38,567 bases of DNA from Symbiodinium natans (taxonomy: Eukaryota > Sar > Dinophyceae > Suessiales > Symbiodiniaceae). Location: assembly GCA_905221605.1 (NCBI GenBank), contig CAJNDS010000222.1, forward strand, positions 102,501 to 141,067, written 5' to 3'. This document shows positions 10,157 through 17,818 of this stretch, piece after piece (position 1 is the stretch's first letter; every line of letters starts with the position of its first letter). Under the pieces are notes generated by a model that worked only from the letters and a program-made list of their open reading frames with translations, made no database searches and had not been told where the DNA came from. Position numbers and translations under genes: made by a program.

Positions 10157-10341
10157 TTTTCCCCCCACCCCCCCCCACCCCCCCCCCCACCCCCCCCACC
10201 CCCCCCACCCCCCCCCCACCCCCCACCCCCCACCCCCCCCCACCACCACCCCACCCCCCCCACCCCCCCCACCCCCCCCCCCCCCCCCCACCCACCCCCA
10301 CCCCCCCACCCCCCCCCACCCCCCCCCCCCCCCCCCCCCAC
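10157..10341 (+). repeat. C-rich tract, C6-C9 with single A
   Basis: About 180 bp of C runs broken by single A. The minus strand gives Gly/Trp/Val-rich spurious ORFs. It has G-quadruplex potential on the minus strand. Confidence 0.9.
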
Positions 10342-10629
10342 CACCTGTCTTTTTGGCTTGAGAACTCTGCCGACCAGGCTGGGATGATCTTTGAACCATG
10401 CGAGTGGGTCTAGACCTCTCAACTATGCTCCAGCGGGGTCGGCGGCTTGAGCCGGAGGCTCTTAAATTTAGGGTGCAAAAGAGACATGGGCTCGTCAGAA
10501 TCGGGCCCCGAAGCACAGCCCCCGGCGAAGCAGAGAGGGCTGCAAAAGATGATCGCCAGCGTCGGCAGAGAGGCCCCGACCTCCAGGTTGAGTTTGAGCA
10601 GGTTTGGGGTTTTTGTTGGGAGGCTGGTG

Positions 10630-10710
10630 GGGTTTAGGGTTTAGGGTTCAGGGTTTAGGGTTTAGGGTTTTGGGTTTTGGGGTTTTGGGGTTTTGGGGGT
10701 TTAGGGTATG
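10630..10710 (-). repeat. Telomeric tract with GGGGTTTT variant
   Basis: TTTAGGG heptamers are followed by GGGTTTTGGGGTTTTGGGG, the octamer form known from some ciliates but here only a local variant. Confidence 0.85.
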
Positions 10711-10852
10711 GGTCTATTTGGGAGTCTAAGGCTTCAGACAGTAGGGTTGAAGATATTGAGGAATGTTGAGTCGGGGGTACGCGAATTGCTCTGACTTGCG
10801 GCTGTCATTGACGTCAGCCTTTGCCTTCTGGACAAGTGAAGCACGACGCCGC

Positions 10853-10950
10853 TAAACCCTAAACCCTAGTTAAACCCTAAACCCTAAACCCTAAACCCTA
10901 AACCCTAAACCCTAAACCCTAAGCCTAAACCCTAAACCCTAAACCCTAAA
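10853..10950 (+). repeat. Interstitial telomeric array (CCCTAAA)
   Basis: About 13 heptamers, interrupted near 10867 and 10920. Confidence 0.93.
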
Positions 10951-11139
10951 CTGACTATACCAAGCTTTTGCATGTCGGGTAGGGTTTAGGCGTCCAGCGA
11001 AGCGCCAGAACCCCAAATCCGTGCCAGACCACCAAACGTCTTAGGCTCTTTTCCCCTGGAGGCTATGTGGCGTGAATTGCTTAGGGTTTATAAGGCCTGG
11101 GGCATTTAAAGTTTGGCTTTGGAGGGTTCGGGTACCCGA

Positions 11140-11205
11140 AACCCTAAACCCTAAACCCTGAACCCTGAACCCTGAACCCTAAAGCCTAAACACTAAACCC
11201 TACTT
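11140..11205 (+). repeat. Interstitial telomeric tract (CCCTAAA / CCCTGAA)
   Basis: Nine units, with a short run of CCCTGAA. Confidence 0.85.
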
Positions 11206-11582
11206 AGTAACTTAGAGACTTAGATCTTGGGGTTTAGGGGATGCTCGGCCGCCGGCCCAGAGACGGATCAGGCAAGCGCGGAAGACGAACTCCTGAAACA
11301 CACCAGCTGCCACAGAGACACGGCTTGCGCCGCTAAAAGGGTATGATACTATGTCTCATATGCAACGACGTTCTAACATTGCATTATTGAACCTGCCCCC
11401 ACTTGAGGACGTCATCTCCACTGGAGGATGCGTTTGTCTGCAAGGTCCCCCCCAATCCTGTCGCCTGGTTCCTGCTTTGGGGCAACTACTCTGCAGGGCT
11501 TCGGATGTTAGGGTTTTGGGTTTAGGGTTTAGGGTTTTTGGGGGAGATGTGACACAACCATCTGCTTGTTCCTCCGGGTCTC

Positions 11583-11762
11583 ATGTTGGTGGGTTTCTCG
11601 ACGAAGCCCCAAAACACGCCCTACACAAACCCTGAGGCCCTTGCAGAATTCTTGAGCAGCCAAAACGGCCCGAATCGCTTGACAACTTTCCACCATGCCG
11701 ATCCCACAAAAGTCGCTTCCGTCCAACCCGGAAGACCCATTCCCGGCCGGTCTCCTCCGTAA
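11583..11762 (+). CDS. Candidate coding segment, 59 codons
   Basis: The ORF runs from ATG (11583) to TAA (11760). It reads MLVGFSTKPQNTPYTNPEA, then LAEFLSSQNGPNRLTTF, then HHADPTKVASVQP. An antisense frame (11529-11816, starting MHAGEVSG) is also open and plausible, so the strand is undecided. The family is not recognised. Confidence 0.17.
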   Translation: MLVGFSTKPQNTPYTNPEALAEFLSSQNGPNRLTTFHHADPTKVASVQPGRPIPGRSPP

Positions 11763-11829
11763 GGGGAGCGAGGACGAGGTTGCGAGTGATAACCCAGAAA
11801 CCTCTCCGGCGTGCATGGTATTTAGGTTT

Positions 11830-12350
11830 GTGGCTTCTGGGGTTGTGGTTATAGACAGTACCGTTTGAGGCTACAAGTTAGTGCCGCATCAATCCTGAGG
11901 CATTTCCGACTTGGCACCTCAGACCGGACCCAATGCTTTCACGTTTCAAACTTCTGCTTCAGCATTTGGTGTCGGAGACGTCACACCTCGTTCCTGACAG
12001 GAGGTAAATTTGGGTAGATCTTAAATAGCTGGAAAAACATGTCCCGATATGCACGAAACCTTGCAACAAGCAACATCCAGTCTGAGACAGCGTCCGGCCG
12101 CATGATAGTGCTCTGAAGACAGCCTATGGTCTCGCGCACACATTCCGAACTTAGAACTCCTTTGTCCATCAATCAACGCAATGCCCTGAACTACTCTTCT
12201 CTATACGTGCCGAATTCGCAACCTGCTTCAAGGAAACATACAAACAGCATCACAACGACAGCTGCAATAGCAGATGCAAGCACAGGCCTCCTCTCGTCAC
12301 GATGAAAGGCTGATATCCTCCCAAGCAGAGAACATCTAGACCCAGGAGTG
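11830..12350. other. Unique island, one weak coding candidate
   Basis: No telomeric motifs. Apart from the minus-strand candidate at 11984-12169, nothing is recognised. Confidence 0.5.
11984..12169 (-). CDS. Candidate coding segment, 62 codons
   Basis: The ORF runs from ATG (12169) to a stop at about 11981. It reads MDKGVLSSECVRETIGC, then LQSTIMRPDAVSDWMLL, then VARFRAYRDMFFQLFKI. It has balanced composition, an amphipathic middle and no repeat content. A TGA lies two codons upstream of the ATG, so an upstream exon would have to splice in within 6 nt. The product is unknown. Confidence 0.2.
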
Positions 12351-12352
12351 AC

Positions 12353-12592
12353 GGTTTAGGGTTTAGGGTTTAGGGTTTAGGGTTTAGGGTTTAGGGTTTA
12401 GGGTTTAGGGTTTAGGGTTTAGGGTTTAGGGTTTAGGGTTTAGGGTTTCGGGTTTAGGGTTTAGTTTAGGGTTTAGGGTTTCGGGTTTCGGGTTTCGGGT
12501 TTAGGGTTTCGGGTTTCGGGTTTAGAGTTTAGGGTTTAGGGTTTAGGGTTTAGGGTTTAGGGTTTAGGTTTAGGGTTTAGGGTTTAGGGTTG
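12353..12592 (-). repeat. Interstitial telomeric array with TTTCGGG block
   Basis: About 14 TTTAGGG units, then alternating TTTCGGG, then TTTAGGG; 240 bp. Confidence 0.94.
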
Positions 12593-12610
12593 GCTTAAAG
12601 GGGGCTTAGT

Positions 12611-12652
12611 AAACCCTAGAAAAAGGGAATAAGGGCCTACCCTGGGTCCTGG
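12611..12652. repeat. Dispersed repeat family D, half copy
   Basis: AACCCTAGAAAAAGGGAATA then AGGGCCTACCCTGGGTCCT matches the 3' half of the family. A second half copy lies at 16741-16775 (AAAGGGTACACTGGGCCACT). Confidence 0.4.
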
Positions 12653-13068
12653 ACATACCCTTTGTGGCATGGGGTTCGCGGCAGAGGGTTGGCAGCGTGT
12701 TTCGGGTGCTACCGTGTCGCTAATATAGGTGCCTTAATAACTAGAATAGGTTTTTTTGGGGGGGTTCATTACAGTACATGATGATGGGAACGCTTTTAGT
12801 ATTTACTCCGACCCCAATATTGTGTCCGCGATGTAGGGGCTTCATCAAAATCATGCACCCTGTTGGGGTCGCTGATTCCTTTGTACTCTTCTTTCCCAGA
12901 TTTGTCGAAGCAAGCAAGAAGGGACCAACACGTATGCCCATGTTCGGGGAAGAAGGCTAAACCCTAACCCCAAAAGCTTGACAAACCCAAAAACCTGATT
13001 AAAAAGCTGGCCCTAGCCCTAAGCCACCCCACAACCCCAATCAACCCCAACAAACTTGACCAAAATCT

Positions 13069-13204
13069 AGCCCTAAGCCCTAAGCCCTAAGCCCTAAGCC
13101 CTAAGCCCTAAGCCCTAAGCCCTAAGCCCTAAGCCCTAAGCCCTAAGCCCCAAACCCTAAACCCTAAACCCTAAACCTAAACCCTAAACCCTAAACCCTA
13201 AACC
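13069..13204 (+). repeat. Variant array CCCTAAG then CCCTAAA
   Basis: Eleven CCCTAAG units, perfectly homogeneous, then canonical units. Confidence 0.94.
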
Positions 13205-13321
13205 TTTTTTGGGGGGGGTGGGGGGGGGGTGCCCTGGCCTTTGAGGACGCTGAACCCGTGCTGGACCTCCAAGAGGCTTCGAGTTGTCTTGGCTTTCGGG
13301 CATAAGGGCGCTTAGGGTGGT

Positions 13322-13575
13322 TTAAGGTTTTGGTTTAGGGTTTAGGGTTTAGGGTTTAGGGTTTAGGGTTTAGGGTTTAGGGTTTAGGGTTTAGGGTTTA
13401 GGGTTTAGGGTTTAGGGTTTAGGGTTTAGGGTTTAGGGTTTAGGGTTTAGGGTTTAGGGTTTAGGGTGTTAGGGTTTTAGGGTTTGGGTTTGGGTTTGGG
13501 TTTAGGGTTTGGGTTTAGGGTTTCGGGTTTAGGGTTTAGGGTTTAGGGTTTCGGGTTTCGGGTTTAGGGTGGTTT
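13322..13575 (-). repeat. Interstitial telomeric array (TTTAGGG)
   Basis: About 22 pure heptamers, then GGGTTT hexamers and TTTCGGG variants. Confidence 0.95.
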
Positions 13576-13715
13576 AGGGTTGGCTCGTTGCCGGGGGGGG
13601 TTCAGCAGTGGGCACCGCAAGGGTCCAACCTGAAACCCGAAAACCCTAACCCTAACCCTGAAGAATTCTGAAAACCACCGCTCAAAGCCACTCTGAAACC
13701 CGGATCCCACCACCC

Positions 13716-13788
13716 TTGGGATGCTCCCCTTATACTTGCAGTCCTTAAGAGGGATCATCATGGGGGGGGGGGTGGGGGGGGGGGGGGT

Positions 13789-13819
<31 letters not shown>

Positions 13820-14084
13820 CGGGGGGGGGGCGGGAGGCGGGGGGGGTGGGGGGGGGTGGGGGGGGTGGGGTGGGGGGGGGGGGGGGGTGGGGGGGGGGGG
13901 TGGGGGGGGGGGGGGGGCGGGGGGGCGGGGACGGGGGAGTGGGGGGGGGGGCGGGGGGGGGTGGGCGGGGGGGGGAGGACGGGGGGGGGGGGGGGGGGGG
14001 GGGGGGGGGTACTTGAAATCCCTATTTCAGGACGGTTAGGGTTTTTTAGGGTTTGTGGGTGAGTATATGGGGGGAACATCCCAA
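13716..14084. mobile_element. MITE family A, copy 2, with G-rich interior
   Basis: The left end is TTGGGATGCTCCCCTTATAC and the right end is GAGTATATGGGGGGAACATC then CCAA. Between the arms lie AGTCCTTAA, a ~250-bp G tract (13760-14009) and a GGACGGTTAGGG remnant. Its size is 369 bp against about 80-100 bp for its relatives. Confidence 0.65.
13758..14009 (+). repeat. G-rich tract, ~250 bp
   Basis: G runs of 8-30 broken by single T, C or A, lying inside MITE family A copy 2. Its G-run/single-base pattern mirrors the C-rich tract at 10157. Confidence 0.9.
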
Positions 14085-14243
14085 CTGGACCTGTCTTAAA
14101 ACGGGCTTAAGGATTTTGGCGTTTTGGGATCAGGACCTCATGGGGTGCATGTCAGTGGTTCGATCACACGCCACCACACACAATGATTTTTAAATACTGC
14201 AACAAAAACTCAGATCATCACTGAGACGTTCAGGGGTTCTGGG

Positions 14244-14450
14244 GCGGGGCGGGGGGGGGGGGGGGGTTAGGGTTCAGGGTTTTGGGTTTGGGTGTAAACC
14301 TTAGGTTTAGGGCTTAGGGTTTAGGGTTGAGGGGGTGAGGGGTTTCGGGTGTTTGGGTGGTTTTGGGTGTTTTGGGTGTTTTGGGCTTTTAGGGTTTATA
14401 GGGTTTAGGATTTAGGGCTGGGGTTTTAGGTTTAGGGTTTAGGGATGCAT
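14244..14450 (-). repeat. Poly-G run followed by degenerate TTTAGGG
   Basis: G19-20 at 14247-14266, then loose GGGTTTAGGG and GGGTGTTTTGGGTGTTTT units. Similar loose units continue at 14540-14650 and 14760-14945. Confidence 0.7.
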
Positions 14451-14998
14451 CCTGCCAGGTCTCCCGGCAGTGGGCCAACGAAGAGCGCACTGTCAAGGAG
14501 ACGCAGTTTGAGCATGCCTGAGAGGCGAGTCTTGAAGGGTCTAGGGTTTAGGGGTTGGGGGTTGTTTATTGGTTAGGTTTAGGGTTTAGGTTTTAGGGTT
14601 AGGGTTTAGGGTTTAGGGTTTTTGGGTTTAAGGGTTAGGGTTTGGTGAAGCCTACCTCGATTGATAAGTCCTCATTCCTACCCACTGGATGTTCAGTTGC
14701 TGGAATTCCGAACCCCTCGCAGGCAGGGCTCGGGGCTCAAAAAGCCTCATAGAGTTTACGAGGGTTTGGGCGTTAGGTTTTGGGGGAGGGTTGGAGGTTT
14801 AGGGTTTCGGGTTCAGGGTTTAAGGTTAGGGTTTAGGGGGTTGGAAAGTTTAGGGTTTGCAAGTTTGGGGTTTCAGGCTTTGGGGAGTTCAGTGCTTTGG
14901 GGTTGGGGTGCTTGGGGTAGGGCCTGGGGTTTGGGGTTTCGGGTACACACTCAGGGCTTTCAGAAAGACTGACCTGGAGAACCTAGCGAATCAACAGG

Positions 14999-15074
14999 GT
15001 GCCTTTTTGGTTTTAAGAGGATGATAAGGGAACCCCACCCTGGAAAAAGGACAAAAGGGACCTACTCCCGGTCT
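14999..15074. repeat. Dispersed repeat family D
   Basis: GTGCCTTTTTGGTTTTAAG, AAGGGAACCCC, then ACAAAAGGGACCTACTCCCG then GTCTAG align with 18420-18502. Confidence 0.55.
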
Positions 15075-15181
15075 AGAGGAAAAAAGGCTTACAGCGCACA
15101 GCACGAGACCGCGGCACTTGTCATCAGCTCGCTCCTGCCGGGAAGATTGTCGGGACGCCCCAAGCCGGGTGGACCCGTACC

Positions 15182-15292
15182 AGGTTGTAGGGTTTTTAGG
15201 GTATTTAGTTTTTAGGGTTAGGGTTAAGGGTTTAGGGTTCAGGTTTTTAGGGTTTAGGGTTTAGGGTTTGGGTTTAGGGTTTAGGGTTGGGC
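15182..15292 (-). repeat. Telomeric tract (TTTAGGG)
   Basis: Heptamers with single-base length variants. Confidence 0.85.
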
Positions 15293-15347
15293 CCCTCAAA
15301 CCCTACAAGTATCCATGAACAAGAATCTCTTAGCCAAGATCTCTTAA

Positions 15348-15497
15348 GCCCAAGAAGGGAATATTTGCCAAAAATATCCAGAGGTCCTAGCTCTGAGTAG
15401 TTCTGACATCGGCAAGCCTGGAAAACGCCAGCCTGCAGGGAAATCCTCAGAAAAATCCGTGCAGGCCGGGTTCTCATATGAGCTCCAGCCTACATGA
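15348..15497 (+). CDS. Candidate coding segment, 49 codons
   Basis: The frame is open from after TAA (15345) to TGA (15495). It reads AQEGNICQKYPEVLALSSS, then DIGKPGKRQPAGKSSEK. The YPEVLA..SSDIG stretch distantly recalls the spacer before Ty3/gypsy reverse transcriptase, but no catalytic motif is present. An antisense ORF covers 15274-15477. Confidence 0.14.
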   Translation, partial: AQEGNICQKYPEVLALSSSDIGKPGKRQPAGKSSEKSVQAGFSYELQPT

Positions 15498-15914
15498 TCA
15501 ATACTACGCCCCCAAAGCCCTAGACCCTACATTGCACTAAATCCATAAAACCCTTAAACCCTCAACCTGAAACCCTAAACCCTCAACCCGCACAAAAGGG
15601 TACCCCGAACTCCATCTTTTCCTGTGGGGCCGCCAGAAAAAGGGTGTCGGGCCGACAGCCGGCCATCACAGGTCACGAGAGCGTACCGACCTCTGCCGAC
15701 CGGGGGTGGGGGCTGCAATTCAGTTCAAAGCGAGTTGCTCCCCAAGGATTTTCTCGACGAATCAAGAAACCCGCTAGAACCGTTATATACGTATATGACC
15801 CCTATATAAACACTCATATAACCCCACATAAAACCTCTGTAACCCTGTAGAAACCTGTATAACCCTATCATTCAGAGAGTCCACCCCCCCCCCCCCATCA
15901 CATCCCCCCCGAGG

Positions 15915-16055
15915 AGAAAAAAAAACAAACACACACAAAAACAACCCAAAACAACACAAAGAACACAAAAACAACACAAAGCACACAAAACAACACAAAA
16001 ACAACACAAAACAACACAAAACAACACAAAACAACACGAAACAAAACACAACAAA
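15915..16055 (+). repeat. CAACACAAAA microsatellite
   Basis: A 10-bp unit (ACAACACAAA) with some shorter units. The antisense frames read Cys/Val/Leu/Phe-rich and are spurious. Confidence 0.9.
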
Positions 16056-16162
16056 GAGAGGCGCCATGGGCACCCTGCTCGTGGCTATGCGAAGGAGTGG
16101 GGCGCAAAGTCCGTCGAAAACTCCAGCCCGCAGGCTGCAACCAACCTTCGCTTGCTGATGGC

Positions 16163-16260
16163 AGTTTGGGGTTTTGGGTTTTAGGGTTAGGGTTTTTTAG
16201 GGCGTTAGGTTTAGGGTTTTAGGGTTTAGGGTTTAGGGTTAGGGTTTGGTTTTGGTTGGC
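16163..16260 (-). repeat. Telomeric tract (TTTAGGG)
   Basis: Heptamers mixed with GTTAGGG and TTTTAGGG. Confidence 0.82.
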
Positions 16261-16448
16261 TTTGGGGCCGGCTTAGAGTAAAGGGTTTTTGTAGGGTCTA
16301 GGGCGTCGGGGCTTGCGGTTTAGGGATAGGGCACCTCGCACGCAATAGGGAGACCCAAACGCAATGCCGCCCGTGAACACAAACTCCGTGGCTAAGGAGA
16401 GCACAACGTCCCACCAGTTCTCCTAAACTGGCCCTTTCTCGCCCAGTG

Positions 16449-16740
16449 TGAACCCTAACCCTAAACCCTAAACCTAAACCCTATAGACCCCCAAAGTCCA
16501 ACCCTACAACCTAACCCTAAAACCGAGAACTCTTGACGCTGCGTGGATGAAGCGCATGTGTGCGGGGGACGTGGAGACGCGGACCCGCCCCGGCAAATGC
16601 CGAGCCTTAGTAGCCCAGTAACCATATGAGATAAGGCACAGTTTGGGTTCCCTAAGCCCCTAAAACCCCAAACCCCAAACCCTAAACCTAAAACCCAAAA
16701 AAACCCTAAAACCCACAAAACCTAAACCCTAAAACCCTAA
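16449..16740 (+). repeat. Two short CCCTAAA tracts
   Basis: 16449-16490 and 16650-16740, with CCTAAAA variants. Unique DNA without a recognisable gene lies between. Confidence 0.75.
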
Positions 16741-16759
16741 AGAAAGGTAAAGGGTACAC

Positions 16760-16833
16760 TGGGCCACTAAGGAGCCAAGCCCCGGAGCATGCCGAGGCTC
16801 GGCCTCGTCGGTGTCGATGCCCTTGCTTCCAAA
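16760..16833 (-). CDS. Possible exon, strong acceptor, unidentified
   Basis: A strong pyrimidine tract, CCTTTCCTCCTCCCCAG, precedes a frame starting FGSKGIDTDEAEPRHAPG on the minus strand. It could be a further exon of the gene above or of another gene. The 3' end overlaps a half copy of repeat family D (16741-16775), so the exon boundary there cannot be set. I do not recognise the product. Confidence 0.2.
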
Positions 16834-16854
16834 CTGGGGAGGAGGAAAGGTGAG

Positions 16855-17130
16855 GGTTTAGGGTTAGGGATTTAGGGTTTAAGCTGTTTAGGGTTTAGGG
16901 TTTAGGGTTTAGGGTTTAGGGTTTTTAGGGTTTAGGGTTTAGGTTTTTAGGGTTTAGGGGGTTAGGGTTTAGGTTTTTAGGGTTTTAGGGTTTTAGGTTA
17001 GGGTTTAGGGTTTAGAGGTTTAGGGTTGTGGGTTTAGGTTTAGGTTTAGGGTTTAGGGTTTAGGGTTTTAGGTTTTAGGGTTTTAGGGTAGGGTTTAGGG
17101 TTTAGGGTTGTAAGGATTCAGGATTTTAGG
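16855..17130 (-). repeat. Long degenerate telomeric array
   Basis: TTTAGGG with frequent TTTTAGGG and TTAGGG length variants; ~270 bp. Confidence 0.88.
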
Positions 17131-17253
17131 TCTAGGTTTGAGACTCGGACCAACAGTTTCAAATCATTGGCGAAAGTAAGCGTCCACCAAGTCCAAGCCC
17201 GTACGGGTGTGTGGTATTTGCTCAGCAAGCCCCCAGAGGTGGAAGATGAGCAT

Positions 17254-17435
17254 TTAGGGTTTAGGGTTTAGGGTTTAGTTTTAAGTGGTTTAGGTTTTAG
17301 GGTTTCAGGATTTTAGGTATCTAGGGTTTAGGGGGTTTAGGTAGGGTTTAGGGTTTAGGGTTTAGGGTTTAGGGTTTAGGGTTTAGGTTTAGGGTTATGG
17401 TGCAGGCTTTAGGGTTTTATGGTTACGGCTTAGGT
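17254..17435 (-). repeat. Telomeric array (TTTAGGG)
   Basis: Mixed canonical and 6/8-nt units. Confidence 0.87.
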
Positions 17436-17677
17436 ACCCTCACCCTGAACCCTCAATTCAGATCAAAAACACACCCCAAACAAGCGCCTAACAACCCTCG
17501 GCACCAGAAGCCCTCTCTTCTTAAACTATAAAAGCGTAGCTCTGACCGCAAGAACCCTACCTGCCATGATTGCAGAAGACTACAGAAGTAAGCCAACTCC
17601 CGAAGAAGAAACAAGGGGGGGGCTCCTTGCTGCAGTAATAAGGACGGCAACCTGGTTATAGTACATATATATATCTA

Positions 17678-17735
17678 TTATACCCTAAACCCTAGAACGT
17701 CTGAACCCTGAACCCTAAACCCTAAACCCTAAACT
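17678..17735 (+). repeat. Telomeric tract (CCCTAAA)
   Basis: Six or seven units abutting the 3' end of FkbM-like exon 5. Confidence 0.85.
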
Positions 17736-17818
17736 CTGCGTTCAAAATGGTCCTGGCTTGACACAAAGGCCTCTACCACCGTCACCCGACAGCGGTCATT
17801 GTGGAGTATTGCGATCCA
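17733..17818 (-). CDS. Possible FkbM-like exon 5
   Basis: After ACACCAG| the frame reads WIAILHNDRCRVTVVEA then FVSSQDHFER, resembling the W(I/M)..H..DN....V..FVS..DG segment that follows the second strand in FkbM proteins. The exon would end AGA|GTTTAGGG, so the first heptamer of the adjoining telomeric array would itself supply the GT donor. The link to exon 4, 1.2 kb away, is weak because the expected EAEPxH segment between them was not found. Confidence 0.28.

Noticed and set aside
10119-10516. Gly/Trp/Val-rich minus-strand ORFs up to 155 codons
   Set aside because: They are translations of the C-rich tract; every frame is open because the repeat has no stops.
10667-10700. GGGGTTTT units as evidence of a ciliate telomere
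   Set aside because: Only about three units inside a TTTAGGG tract; a local variant.
13564-14079. 171-codon Pro-rich ORF and its Gly-rich antisense partner
   Set aside because: Translation of the G-rich tract inside the family A element; no non-repetitive protein signal.
15783-16140. Cys/Val/Phe-rich apparent membrane protein on the minus strand
   Set aside because: Antisense of the CAACACAAAA microsatellite, open in all three frames.
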